Counted from the stretch's first letter, positions 36,230 through 45,383 are shown. The stretch: 64,000 bases of DNA from Thalassospira sp. HJ (GCF_000948415.1 NZ_JYII01000012.1:62001-126000), one strand, 5' to 3'. A program made the numbers and translations. The notes: generated by a model from the sequence alone, not told the origin.

Positions 36230-37780
36230 TCAAGAAGCCATGGCATCCGGTGCAGTTTTCTTGCTTTTCTCAATCAGCTTGTTCACCGCCGTCACATAAG
36301 CAAGGCAGGATGCAACAACCGTGTCAGTATCAGATGCATTGCCAACAACCGTGCGATCTTCGCCGTCGAGCTTGACCGTGACGGTGCCCTGGGCGTCGGT
36401 GCCCTCGGTCACGGCATGCACCTGATAGAGCTTCAGGCGCCAGTCATGCGGATAGATTTCCTTGATCGCGTTAAAGGTCGCATCAATCGGGCCGTCACCG
36501 GTGGTTTTGGCCGAGCGGGTTTCACCATCCACGGTCAATTCCAGTTCCGCCGTCTGCGGGCCTTTGGAGCCACAAGTTACGGTCAGGCCGACAAACTTGA
36601 TATGTTCGTTGTCGCGCATGCCGTCATCGACCAGTGCGACGATATCGTCGTCATAGACTTCTTTTTTCTTGTCAGCCAGGTCCTTGAAGCGTGCAAACGC
36701 GTCTTCGATCGCGTTGTCACCCAATTCGGCAAAGCCCAATTCCTTGAGCTTTTCCTTGAACGCGTGACGACCAGAATGCTTGCCCATCACCAGGCTCGAT
36801 TTGTTCAGGCCAATCGATTCCGGCTTCATGATTTCATAGGTTTCGGAATTCTTCAGGAAACCATCCTGGTGAATGCCGCTTTCATGGGCGAATGCATTGG
36901 CGCCAACAATTGCCTTGTTCGGCTGGACGACAAAGCCAGAAACAGCCGAAACCAGACGCGAGGCGTTCATGATCTTGGTGCTGTCGATGCCATTGGTGAA
37001 CGGGAAGGCATCGTTACGGGTGTTGATCGCCATAACGATTTCTTCGAGTGCGGCGTTACCGGCACGCTCACCCAAACCGTTGATCGTGCATTCGATCTGA
37101 CGTGCACCGGCGTTAACTGCCGAGATCGAGTTGGCAACGGCCATCCCCAGATCGTTGTGGCAGTGAACCGACAGGATTGCCTTGTCGATGTTCGGCACAC
37201 GGTTAAACAGCATGGTCATCAGATCGGCATATTCGGTCGGGGTCGTGTAGCCAACCGTGTCCGGGATGTTGATCGTGGTGGCACCGGCATCAATTGCGGC
37301 TTCGACACAGCGGCACAGGAAGTCGTGCTCGGTACGTGAGCCGTCTTCTGCCGACCATTCGACATCATCGGTGAAGTTGCGCGCCAGGGTCACGCTTTCG
37401 ATCACCTTTTCCAGAACGCGTTCCGGCTCCATCTGCAATTTGTATTTCATATGCAGCGGGCTTGTGGAAATGAAGGTGTGAATGCGCTTGTTTTCGGCGG
37501 GTTCCAGTGCCTCGGCGGCACGTTCGATGTCACCTTTGGCCGCGCGCGCCAGCGAGCAGATGGTCGGGCCTTTAATCTGTTTTGCGATTTCATTGACGGA
37601 CTGGAAGTCGCCGTTCGATGCAATGGCAAAGCCCGCTTCGATGACATCAACCTTCAGTTCCGCCAGTGCCTGCGCCACGCGCAGCTTTTCATCGAGCGTC
37701 ATCGAAGCACCCGGGGACTGTTCCCCATCACGCAAGGTGGTGTCGAAAATGATGACGCGATTGTCGTTTGCACTAGCCAT
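36230..37780 (-). CDS. leuA: 2-isopropylmalate synthase
   Basis: A 516-residue enzyme, the LeuA type 1 length. The catalytic barrel has IIFDTTLRDGEQSPG, the metal site VHCHNDLGMAVANS and NGLGERAGNAALEE, and the C-terminal regulatory LeuA dimer domain (about 385-510) that binds leucine. It condenses 2-oxoisovalerate with acetyl-CoA, the first step of leucine synthesis, and is inhibited by leucine. AGGAAA precedes the ATG. A leucine-rich leader peptide lies 147 bases upstream, indicating attenuation as well. The related citramalate synthase (CimA) and homocitrate synthase are less likely given the motif set and length. Confidence 0.95.
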   Translation of the reverse strand: MASANDNRVIIFDTTLRDGEQSPGASMTLDEKLRVAQALAELKVDVIEAGFAIASNGDFQSVNEIAKQIKGPTICSLARAAKGDIERAAEALEPAENKRIHTFISTSPLHMKYKLQMEPERVLEKVIESVTLARNFTDDVEWSAEDGSRTEHDFLCRCVEAAIDAGATTINIPDTVGYTTPTEYADLMTMLFNRVPNIDKAILSVHCHNDLGMAVANSISAVNAGARQIECTINGLGERAGNAALEEIVMAINTRNDAFPFTNGIDSTKIMNASRLVSAVSGFVVQPNKAIVGANAFAHESGIHQDGFLKNSETYEIMKPESIGLNKSSLVMGKHSGRHAFKEKLKELGFAELGDNAIEDAFARFKDLADKKKEVYDDDIVALVDDGMRDNEHIKFVGLTVTCGSKGPQTAELELTVDGETRSAKTTGDGPIDATFNAIKEIYPHDWRLKLYQVHAVTEGTDAQGTVTVKLDGEDRTVVGNASDTDTVVASCLAYVTAVNKLIEKSKKTAPDAMAS

Positions 37781-37845
37781 TGTCTTGTTTCCTGATCATT
37801 CGGGTCTGTGCCCGGTATGTAAGTTCTGTCTGGAAGGAGTGCGGG

Positions 37846-37933
37846 CCGTCTGGCGCGACTTTTTCCCCTGAGCTGCGGTTAATGGATCGACATGTTTTGC
37901 GTGTGATCCAGACCGGCATGGTTCGCTCAGGGG
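37846..37933 (-). promoter_or_regulatory. Attenuator region between leu leader and leuA
   Basis: Two stems that cannot form together as simple hairpins are seen in the minus-strand RNA. Stem one pairs the leader stop-codon region (37925-37933, CCCCTGAGC) with 37865-37873 (GCTCAGGGG), a perfect nine-base match. Stem two pairs 37908-37916 (CCGGTCTGG) with 37846-37853 (CCAGACGG), about eight bases. Their interleaved order is like alternative attenuator structures. No T-tract follows either stem, so a Rho-independent terminator is not shown; Rho or translation control may act. Confidence 0.45.
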
Positions 37934-38073
37934 CGAGTAAGTCGTAGCGCGCCTAGCTCTGCTAGACCAAGGAGACCGGAAAGTAGGTTGAGGGCAGACA
38001 GCACGAAAGCGCGCGAAGCGGAGGCTTCGGCACGGTCGGCATATGCATCAATGTTGCAAATGTCTGCGGTCAT
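37927..38073 (-). CDS. Leucine-rich leader peptide of leuA
   Basis: An ATG at 38073 opens a 48-codon frame ending in TGA at 37927, 147 bases before leuA on the same strand. Residues 25-45 hold ten leucines, four of them CTA, a codon hardly used in this window's genes, plus CTT and CTC. This matches the design of leu attenuation leaders, in which ribosome speed over Leu codons reads charged tRNA-Leu. Its stop overlaps the first arm of an RNA stem. It is longer than the 28-residue Escherichia coli LeuL. No clear ribosome site; GGTCTTCATC lies just on the other side. A possible promoter, TTGACC-N17-GAAATT, lies at 38124-38152. Confidence 0.75.
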   Translation of the reverse strand: MTADICNIDAYADRAEASASRAFVLSALNLLSGLLGLAELGALRLTRP

Positions 38074-38414
38074 CGGTCTTCATCAATTGGCTTAGGATGC
38101 CAGTCTTTGCTGGCGACGCCCCCAATTTCGTCGGCGGGCCTCTTTAGGTCAAGTAATTTTTGTACCTTTTGGTCGGTTTTTTGAGTGGAATTTAGCGACT
38201 CTGTGTTTCGCGCGTTGGTCTGCTTCGTCATTTCCCCGGCCTACGGTCTTGGTTTTAAGGCGTGGCAGGCAAGATAACAGGAATGTCATTACGGCCATTC
38301 CAAAAAGATGCTGGTCGGAATTTGACTAATCAGGTAGTGATTTCCGCCCTGACGATGTCATGCCCCCAACGATGACGGTCAGGGTCGGGCGCCATCCAAG
38401 CCACAGGAACCATT

Positions 38415-39038
38415 ATGCTGAGTTTGTCGTTGATCGGGGCCTTTATCCCCACGGCCTTTTTTGTCTCTATTACGCCGGGCATGTGCATGACACTTGCGCT
38501 GACCCTTGGCATGACAATCGGCCTTAAACGCACACTCTGGATGATGGTAGGTGAGTTGATCGGTGTCGGCATCGTCGTCGTTGCCTCGGCACTTGGTGTG
38601 GCTGCGGTGATGCTGCAGTACCCGGCTGTCTTCGCCGTCTTCAAATATATCGGCGGGGCGTACCTTGCGTGGCTTGGCATTCAGCTGTGGCGTTCGCGTG
38701 GCCGCATGGCGATCACGGCCGAGGTCGAAAGTGCCAAGACAGCCACAGCCGGTGGATTGGCGGCCCAGGGCTTTATTACGGCGATTGCCAACCCGAAGGG
38801 CTGGGCCTTCATGATTTCACTGCTGCCACCATTCATCAGTCTGCAGCATGCCATTGCGCCGCAGCTATCCGTGCTGGTTGCCATCATTCTGGTGACTGAG
38901 CTGATTTGCATGACGCTCTATGCGACTGGTGGCCGATCCCTGCGCAAATTCCTTGAGAAAAGTGGTAATGTGCGCATCCTAAACCGGGTTGCGGGTACGC
39001 TGATGATCGGGGTTGGTATCTGGCTGGCAAGCAGCTAA
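38415..39038 (+). CDS. LysE/RhtB family amino-acid exporter
   Basis: A 207-residue membrane protein with six helices in the LysE/RhtB pattern: N-terminal IPTAFFVSITPGMCMTLALT, GAYLAWLGIQLWRSR after helix 3, and GFITAIANPKGWAFMIS, the family's NPK motif. It probably exports amino acids such as threonine or leucine analogues; the substrate is not defined. It is divergent from the leuA leader. The 341 bases before it on the plus strand hold only the leader region of leuA and AT-rich sequence. Confidence 0.88.
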   Translation: MLSLSLIGAFIPTAFFVSITPGMCMTLALTLGMTIGLKRTLWMMVGELIGVGIVVVASALGVAAVMLQYPAVFAVFKYIGGAYLAWLGIQLWRSRGRMAITAEVESAKTATAGGLAAQGFITAIANPKGWAFMISLLPPFISLQHAIAPQLSVLVAIILVTELICMTLYATGGRSLRKFLEKSGNVRILNRVAGTLMIGVGIWLASS

Positions 39039-39169
39039 TACCGTCCTTCCGAACTTCCTTCCGACATCGCTTTCAGTCCTATGTCTAATGTGATTTCGGC
39101 AATTGGTGTTTGTTTTGTCGTTTCATTATAACAATATGTAATCAAACAACTGTTTGAGGGCTTTCGACC

Positions 39170-39502
39170 ATGCGTGAAATACGCTGCATCGTTTTTGAAG
39201 ACGGCGAACTGATCAAGGCTATTTTGGCCCATGGTCGACGGACCGGTAAGACACTGCCGGCAGGCCAAATCAGCAGCTTTCAGATCGACCGTAAGCCGGA
39301 AGTCATCGCACGCATGACAGTCACATCCGATGATGGTCAGCAGGCCATCGTGCCGACCGCGGGGGCTGAACTGGCGGCCGCGATGATTGCCTATTGCATT
39401 GATCGCAAGGTTCCGGTTCCGGCGAATGCGTCCAAATCAATTGCGTTGCTTGATGATCACGTGGCGCTCAAGATCACCATGACCGGTGAACAGGCCCGCT
39501 AA
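39170..39502 (+). CDS. Protein of unknown function, 110 residues
   Basis: I do not recognise this protein. It is a mixed alpha/beta sequence without signal peptide or membrane helix; it starts MREIRCIVFEDGELIKAI and ends in a strand ALKITMTGEQAR. Codon use resembles its neighbours and a strong terminator follows, so it looks like a real gene. An ATG at 39170 with a weak ribosome site is used. Confidence 0.65.
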   Translation: MREIRCIVFEDGELIKAILAHGRRTGKTLPAGQISSFQIDRKPEVIARMTVTSDDGQQAIVPTAGAELAAAMIAYCIDRKVPVPANASKSIALLDDHVALKITMTGEQAR

Positions 39503-39536
39503 GATCCGTTGGGTGCGGTCATAGATCGCAAATGTA

Positions 39537-39564
39537 AAAAGGCGCGCTGATCAGCGCGCCTTTT
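39537..39564. terminator. Bidirectional terminator
   Basis: A perfect 28-bp palindrome with arms AAAAGGCGCGCTGA (39537-39550) and complement (39551-39564), A-rich before and T-rich after, between converging genes. Confidence 0.85.
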
Positions 39565-39592
39565 GTCTTTTCCGAGAACGGCCGGGCAGGGG

Positions 39593-40627
39593 TTACCACT
39601 GCATCATCTTGCCTTTGAGCTTGCCCATGCGTTCGTCTTCGTTTTTGAAGCTGTGCTGCTCGGAAACGCCATCCTGCACTTTGGTCATCAGCAACCACTC
39701 CTTGACCTTCATGAAGCGTGGGGCAAGGAACTGATAGGTCTGCTTGACCAGATTGACGGCCTTGGGGCCGCGTTCCAGTTCCAGTTCTTCCCACTGTTCA
39801 ATCAGCGGCTGCCAGGCGCGCAAGCGTTTATAAAGGTCATCACGCTGGCTTCTGATATACTGGCGCTGGGATGTGAAGTTACGCAGAACCGACATGATCT
39901 CGCCAGTGTTTGCATCCAGTTCATCAAACGTGTTTTCGAACTTCTTCTTGGCGTCATCCAGCAGGCGAATGGCTTGCGTAACGGTTTCAAGAACGCCTTT
40001 TTCATGGGCATAGATGCGCCGCAGTTCCTGCATCTTGCGATCCACCATCAGGATCTTGCGGTATTTCACGCGCAGCGTCTCGATATAGGACAGCTCATCA
40101 GCAACCTGATGCACGAGATTGACGACTTCTTCACGGTTTTCCTTACCAAAACCAAGCTTCTCGGCAACTTCGTCAAAGGCCTGGTTGATCTTTTTCTTGG
40201 TGTTCGGATCTTCGGCGATTTGCATCAGTTCGTCCGGGTCGGTAATGAGCTCCTCGCTCCCCGACATCCAGGTCACCAATTGCATGGTAATACGGTTATA
40301 GGCGATCGCCTTGTGGTCTTCATCAACGGCCCAGGATGCTTCGCCGGTCAAAACTTCGCGCGGCAAGTCGTCGCCCGGGCGCAGCACGTTGACGAAGTTC
40401 AGCGCCTTGTCGATCAGGCCGATCAGATCGCCATCCTTGGATTCCGGGTCAATATCGAATTCACGGCAAATCGCTTTGAGCGGCAAAGACACGACCGATC
40501 CTTCTGCCATTTTCAGGACAAAAAGAGCTTCGTCTGAGATATCAGACTTCTGAAAGTGGCATTCCTCGAACGTTTTGAAAATCTTGTGTTCTAGCTCGAT
40601 TTTACGTTCGCTGTTCGGTGTCTTCAT
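39593..40627 (-). CDS. Conserved-looking helical protein of unknown function
   Basis: A 344-residue cytoplasmic protein, almost wholly alpha-helical. The first 60 residues have a Hyp-like fold (HFQKSDISDEALFVLKMAEG), and residues about 165-300 are coiled-coil, charge-rich (RRIYAHEKGVLETVTQAIR then LLDDAKKKFENTFDELDANT). I do not recognise a family. GGAG lies seven bases before ATG 40627; a start 11 codons upstream is less likely. A role in cell organisation or as an adaptor is only a guess. Confidence 0.6.
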   Translation of the reverse strand: MKTPNSERKIELEHKIFKTFEECHFQKSDISDEALFVLKMAEGSVVSLPLKAICREFDIDPESKDGDLIGLIDKALNFVNVLRPGDDLPREVLTGEASWAVDEDHKAIAYNRITMQLVTWMSGSEELITDPDELMQIAEDPNTKKKINQAFDEVAEKLGFGKENREEVVNLVHQVADELSYIETLRVKYRKILMVDRKMQELRRIYAHEKGVLETVTQAIRLLDDAKKKFENTFDELDANTGEIMSVLRNFTSQRQYIRSQRDDLYKRLRAWQPLIEQWEELELERGPKAVNLVKQTYQFLAPRFMKVKEWLLMTKVQDGVSEQHSFKNEDERMGKLKGKMMQW

Positions 40628-40846
40628 CTGCTTCTCCGCCCTGCAAAGCCACTGCACCACATAACTATGTTGTACATGACAGGCCCGATTGTTAGGTCAT
40701 CGGTTCTGTTCTTTTCGGCCTATTCGGACACGTGTGTTAGCTCGGTGTCTTGGGTGGTTTTTGGTCTTGTTTTTATCGTCGATCTCTCTGTTTTCAGAGA
40801 TATATTCAGTCATGCCCTGTTTTATTGAGTTCCGCGGGTGCCATCT

Positions 40847-41872
40847 TTACTCTGCGATGCAGGTGTTTCGCCCATTCTGCTTTGCGATGTAAAGGGCTTT
40901 GTCTGCGCGGTCCACAAACTCCAGTATATTCTCTCCAAGTTGGTAGGCCGTCAAGCCAATAGAAACGGTTAACTTGCCGAAATCCTTGCCGGTTTTCTTG
41001 TTGACAATATGTTGGTTGGAAACGTTTTGTCGCAGCTTGTTTGCCAGTTTCTCCGCGTTCTCGGCTGACGTGTCGGGCAGAATGATCGCGAACTCCTCGC
41101 CACCATATCTGGCAACGGTATCAGCACCCTTGGTCGAACTGACCAATACACGGGCGACAGCCTTTAGAACCCCGTCGCCTGCGCGATGACCGAAATTGTC
41201 GTTGAAATCCTTGAAGTGATCAATGTCGATCATCAAAAGCGACAATGGCGCACCGGATTCCATTGTTGTCGTCACCGCATCACGCAATGACGTGTCAAAG
41301 TTCTTGCGGTTGGCAATCCCGGTCAGTGTATCGGTCAAGGCATCACGACGTACAAGCTCAAGCTCTGTACGGACCCGCAGGACTTCCTTGTGATATTCCT
41401 CGAGACTGCCATTAAACGAGCTATAGGTATCGCGCGCCTTGGTCGATTTTTCCGAAAGGTCTCGGCTGACCGAACGTGCTTCCTGCAAGGTGATGTCTTC
41501 AGCAAGCAGTTGCTGGGATGCCACATCAATCTCGCCACAAAAAGTGTCGGTATCGCGCATCACCGATGTAACGGCCTGTTCGACCCGCTCGACCGCGGAC
41601 TGAAGCCCCTCAACACCTTGTTTAAGGTGCTGCTGCATCGCATGGGTGCCAAGGTATTTGTGGTAAATCCGAAAGACTGTTTCTTCGTCGAGATCCTGCG
41701 TATTGCGGATCAGGACTTTGATCAGCTGGCTGAGTTCCGGAACTTCATCCGTAAGATAGCTGTAAAATACATGATAAACCTGTGGCGTCGGCTGCAGGTT
41801 AAGCTCGTTAATGAGCGCCATAACGTTATGAGCAATGTCGCGCGGGTTCGCGATCTTGGTTGTCGCTGTCAC
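40847..41872 (-). CDS. Cytoplasmic diguanylate cyclase
   Basis: A 341-residue protein without membrane helices: an N-terminal helical region (1-165) and a GGDEF domain (about 180-340) with ARYGGEEFAIIL. The inhibitory site has Lys instead of Arg (KGAD), so product inhibition may be absent. The N-terminal region with AHNVMALINELNLQPTPQVY resembles the sensory part of other GGDEF proteins from alphaproteobacteria but I cannot name it. Confidence 0.88.
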   Translation of the reverse strand: MTATTKIANPRDIAHNVMALINELNLQPTPQVYHVFYSYLTDEVPELSQLIKVLIRNTQDLDEETVFRIYHKYLGTHAMQQHLKQGVEGLQSAVERVEQAVTSVMRDTDTFCGEIDVASQQLLAEDITLQEARSVSRDLSEKSTKARDTYSSFNGSLEEYHKEVLRVRTELELVRRDALTDTLTGIANRKNFDTSLRDAVTTTMESGAPLSLLMIDIDHFKDFNDNFGHRAGDGVLKAVARVLVSSTKGADTVARYGGEEFAIILPDTSAENAEKLANKLRQNVSNQHIVNKKTGKDFGKLTVSIGLTAYQLGENILEFVDRADKALYIAKQNGRNTCIAE

Positions 41873-42191
41873 TGCCTGTTATCCGATCCGAATTCCATAC
41901 CCATTCAGTTGACGGTGTCCCATTTACGACCCGCACCGTTGTTAACCGATGCTTTAGGTTGCTCGTGCACGCTTAGGTGCAAATTATACGTTTTTCATAT
42001 GCTTTATACTATCATCGTCTAAAGCATAGGGCTTTGTCACGCAAATCTACCTCGTACAAAATGACAAAATCAGTCATTTTGAATATGTGGGGTCATAAGT
42101 GTCTGAGAACAAGAAGTTATTGAGGGGCTTCTGAAAACTCCGAAAGGGCGCCGATCGAAAGTTTGCAAAGGGCAACAGGGGGGGCAACGAA
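41873..42191. other. Intergenic region without gene
   Basis: 319 AT-rich bases between a diguanylate cyclase gene and a divergent secreted-protein gene. It holds an inverted repeat AAAATGAC (42058-42065) and GTCATTTT (42073-42080) that could be an operator, and otherwise only weak promoter-like sequence. Confidence 0.5.
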
Positions 42192-42934
42192 ATGGTGGTT
42201 TCGTATCTGATAGACAGGACGTTACGATTGCTGCTGCCTGTTGCACTGTTGTTTGTCGTGATCGCAACCAATGCGCGGGCTGATGACAGCCAAAATACAT
42301 TGGTGTCACCCTATGACCGGGTTTCGGTCGGGAATGTTGCCGTTGTCACGCCCAAATGGCTTTCCACACTTGATTCCAACCAGCGCAGTTTCTACGACGC
42401 CCTGATATCAGCTCCCAACATGATCTGGAATGATGGCGTGCCGTTTGATCGGCTGATGGGGCTATATGACAGTGGCGAATTCGATTGTATCGTCGGCGAA
42501 TCGCTAAGGCCGATCCCCGGTGCCATTCATTCCAACTATGACATCCGGTTTGAAATGGTGATCTATGGCCGTCGCGGCGAAAACCTGTTTAACCGCAATA
42601 TCGTTTCTGTGGTTATCTGGCAACCTTGCCAAAGTTCCCGCTGCCGTTTGAGCAGCCGGTCGAATGGGTCGGGTTGCGCACAATCAATCAGGGGGCGGAT
42701 CTGGTGAAAATCGGACGCATTGATGTGTTCATTGCCCATGGCGGGTTGTTCGACAATGATCTGGAACTGCAAACCGCACCGTTTCCACCGGTTCATGTGG
42801 TTGATTTGACCCTGCAGTGCCATGACACACAGCTCAATCGCGAATTCGTCACGGCCTTTGATCAGCGTATTCACCACCTGCGCAACGATGACAGCCGGCC
42901 TGGTCAGCTGACCCCGAAGGTTTATGTCCACTAG
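42192..42934 (+). pseudogene. Secreted binding-protein-like gene with a frameshift
   Basis: The first part (42192 to about 42592) codes a signal peptide (1-30, ending NARA) and a mature N-terminal half; the second part (42593 to 42934) continues in another frame with KFPLPFEQPVEWVGLRTINQ and ends near FVTAFDQRI. Placed against the intact relative at 43126-43836, the two halves align without a gap if one C is restored in AACCGC at about 42593, so a single-base deletion has broken the gene. Both proteins look like short periplasmic binding proteins (PBP2-like) but family assignment is weak. A sequencing error is possible. Confidence 0.7.
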
Positions 42935-43125
42935 GCATTCTGTGACGTTTATTGAGTGCGGCTATTCACAGCACGGCAAGCAACACCGTGTATGGCCGAT
43001 AACCGCGTTTATGCAAACTATCTGGTATTCCCGCCAAGTAATCCCATATGCCTATTAATGGCAGATCGGTGTGGGGCAGTTTTGGTCACTTCGGTCGCCC
43101 AAATAACCAAAATCAGGGCGTTCAA

Positions 43126-43836
43126 GTGTTCAGGAAAATCAGTCAAATACCAAGGCGGGTTGTTTTGCTTGCCGTCTGTCTTCTCGGGGCCGGGTTTGGT
43201 CCGTCCCAGGCATTGGCAAGTGATTCTGTCCGCGTGGCGAGCAATATCGTCTTTGACGCAAAATGGACTCAGTACGCCCAACCGGATCAAAGAAAGTTCA
43301 TCACCCGACTTGCTGCGCAGACACGTCCGGTTGCGTTTGAGGTGTTTCCCTACAATCGCTTTGGCGAGGCGATGGATGGTGAATTGACCGACTGCATTCT
43401 GGCTTCGCATCCACAAAAGTTTGGCGATTCCATTGCGTCAAAAAGCAAGGTGCGGTTTGAGCTCAAGGTCTTCCAACGGGCCGGAACCGATATTCGGGCT
43501 TTACCCCAGGTCGATATTGGAATTCTTGCCAACTTGCCCCGGCCCGACCTGTTGTTGCGCGGACAGGTCGTCTGGCATGACCTCAGCAGCCTTGAGCAGG
43601 CGGTGGATCTTCTGACCGGGATCATCGGTGATAGCACCAATATCCGCATGTTTGGCCGAAACGACGTGGTTGAGGCCGATCTGCCGCCGGTGATTGTCGT
43701 CGATCTGTCGTTGATTTGTCGTGATACAGAACCCTTGCGGGAATTCATTTCCGGGTTTGATTTATCTATGGGTGTGTCGGGTTCCGGGCATTTGCAGCGC
43801 GGTGATGGACATCATATGGTTCATTATGCGTGGTAG
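43126..43836 (+). CDS. Secreted periplasmic binding-like protein, paralogue of the previous gene
   Basis: A 236-residue protein with a signal peptide (1-26, ending ALA), followed by FEVFPYNRFGEAMDGELTDC, a segment typical of the way amino-acid-binding (SBP type 3) folds begin their second lobe. It shares VPFDRLMG/GEFDCI-type blocks and the late VVDLTLQCHDT/VVDLSLICRDT block with the frameshifted gene at 42192. GTG 43126 with AGGGCG seven bases before it is used. Function unknown. Confidence 0.65.
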   Translation: MFRKISQIPRRVVLLAVCLLGAGFGPSQALASDSVRVASNIVFDAKWTQYAQPDQRKFITRLAAQTRPVAFEVFPYNRFGEAMDGELTDCILASHPQKFGDSIASKSKVRFELKVFQRAGTDIRALPQVDIGILANLPRPDLLLRGQVVWHDLSSLEQAVDLLTGIIGDSTNIRMFGRNDVVEADLPPVIVVDLSLICRDTEPLREFISGFDLSMGVSGSGHLQRGDGHHMVHYAW

Positions 43837-44036
43837 TGAAAAAAGAACTTAATGCATGAATCCATTGCACTAAGCCAAAAATTCGGTAATGATTGAAACG
43901 ATGCAGTGCATCTTTCATGTGTGTGGTTGCTTTCTGGTTGATGGTGGCTTTGCACATTTGCGGTGTTTTGCAGGGACTGTTTTCAAGCATTTCTGACTTT
44001 GGAAATGCGCATACTAAACTAAGGACGACTACGGAT

Positions 44037-44243
44037 ATGGCTACCGGAACGGTTAAGTGGTTCAATGCGACCAAGGGTTATGGCTTCATCACCCCGGACG
44101 AGGGCGGTAAAGATGCATTCGTGCACATCACCGCTGTTCAGCGTGCTGGTCTGCAGGGACTTGATGAAGGGCAGAAAATTCAGTTTGAGCTGATTGAAGG
44201 TCGCAATGGCCGCATGTCGGCAGAAGAACTCGCCATTCTCTAA
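44037..44243 (+). CDS. Cold-shock domain protein
   Basis: A 68-residue single cold-shock domain. RNP1 is [10 protein letters not shown] and RNP2 is DAFVHI; these bind single-stranded RNA or DNA. The 200 bases before it form a long 5' leader as in cspA-type genes. AAGGA lies about ten bases before the ATG. The gene is followed by a hairpin. Confidence 0.95.
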   Translation: MATGTVKWFNATKGYGFITPDEGGKDAFVHITAVQRAGLQGLDEGQKIQFELIEGRNGRMSAEELAIL

Positions 44244-44283
44244 ATTTCTATCTGGCTTGCAGCTTTCTTTGCTGACAACCGTT

Positions 44284-44307
44284 AACGCGCCGGATTTCCG
44301 GCGCGTT
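44284..44307 (+). terminator. Hairpin after cold-shock gene
   Basis: Arms AACGCGCCGG (44284-44293) and CCGGCGCGTT (44298-44307) with an ATTT loop; only a weak T-tract follows. Confidence 0.6.
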
Positions 44308-44385
44308 ATGCGTTTCAGGGGCCGTCTTGTTGGTGTAGCCTCATTGCGTGACCTTACTTAAAACCAACAAAATCCCCGGGTATTC

Positions 44386-44994
44386 ATGATCCTTGATCTT
44401 CCTGCCGCACCCGTTAATTGCGATGCAAACAGCCAGTCGGAATGGCGCCATGCCGTCAGACGCGCGCTTCTTGGTTGGCGCGCCGGCCTTGATGCCGCAA
44501 CCCATCATCATCTATCGGGCAAGATCCGCGATCACTTCACGCGCTTTCTGGCTGATCACCCCAAGGCGACGGTCGGTTTTTACTGGCCAATCCAGAACGA
44601 GATTGATGTTCGTCCGGTGATCGAAGCACATATCGCATCCGGGGGCGGTGCAGCGTTGCCAGTCGTGCCGGGCAAGGATCAACCGATGGTCTTTCATGCA
44701 TGGACACCCGATACCGAAATGGTGCCAGGCTTTGCTCGTATCCCGGAACCCACGGGAACGGAGTTGGTCGCGGTTGATATTCTGCTCGCCCCCCTGGTCG
44801 GGTTTGACGGGCAGGGCTATCGACTGGGGTATGGCGGCGGGTTCTTTGACCGGACATTGGCTGCGTGTGAGCCGAAGCCGCTTGTGATCGGCATTGGGTT
44901 TGAGGCCACCCGACTTAAAGATATCCTGCCGCACCAATATGATGTGCCAGTCGATGTCCTGATCACCGATCAGGGGATGACAAAGATCGCTTAA
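44386..44994 (+). CDS. 5-formyltetrahydrofolate cyclo-ligase
   Basis: A 202-residue protein of the YgfA/FTHFS cyclo-ligase family. It converts 5-formyl-THF to methenyl-THF with ATP. The ligand loop GYRLGYGGGFFDRTLA is the family signature, and VGFYWPIQNEIDVRPV and LLAPLVGFDGQG are conserved. The last four bases overlap the converging GFA gene. Near cspA; no 6S RNA gene was found beside it. Confidence 0.93.
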   Translation: MILDLPAAPVNCDANSQSEWRHAVRRALLGWRAGLDAATHHHLSGKIRDHFTRFLADHPKATVGFYWPIQNEIDVRPVIEAHIASGGGAALPVVPGKDQPMVFHAWTPDTEMVPGFARIPEPTGTELVAVDILLAPLVGFDGQGYRLGYGGGFFDRTLAACEPKPLVIGIGFEATRLKDILPHQYDVPVDVLITDQGMTKIA

Positions 44995-45383
44995 TCCTCA
45001 TTCCGGCGATTGGATGTGCGATCCCGTTCATAGTGATGTTTCAGCGGAAGTTCCGGCAGCCATGCTTCACGCCGGATTGTCCAAAGCTCATAGGTCGGGA
45101 TGAACTGATCGGGGGCATCAAACGCACCCAGATGAACCTCGGTCTCATCGTCGCTGCAGGAAAACACCGATGATCCGCAGTCCGGGCAAAAATGCCGCCC
45201 CTGATAATCGCGTGTTTCCCCTGCAACCGTGACAGCGCTGTTTTGAAAAACCGCAGAGGCATGAAACAGCGCGCCGTGATGCTTGCGGCAATCAAGGCAA
45301 TGGCACAGCCCAACCCGATAGGGTTCGCCCTTTGTTTCGAAGCGGATCTTGCCGCACAAGCAGCCACCGGTCGCGGTTTTCAT
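44991..45383 (-). CDS. GFA (glutathione-dependent formaldehyde-activating) domain protein
   Basis: A 130-residue zinc-binding fold: CLCGKIRFE near the start, CHCLDCRKHHGALFHASA, and FCPDCGSS near the middle, which give two Cys-rich zinc sites. The GFA/CENP-V-like family includes formaldehyde-activating enzymes, but most members are of unknown function. ATG 45383 has a weak ribosome site. The gene converges with 5-FTHF cyclo-ligase, overlapping by four bases. Confidence 0.85.
   Translation of the reverse strand: MKTATGGCLCGKIRFETKGEPYRVGLCHCLDCRKHHGALFHASAVFQNSAVTVAGETRDYQGRHFCPDCGSSVFSCSDDETEVHLGAFDAPDQFIPTYELWTIRREAWLPELPLKHHYERDRTSNRRNED

Noticed and set aside
44244-44385. 6S RNA next to the 5-FTHF cyclo-ligase gene
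   Set aside because: Some genomes have ssrS beside ygfA, but here only a csp terminator hairpin and plain sequence are found.
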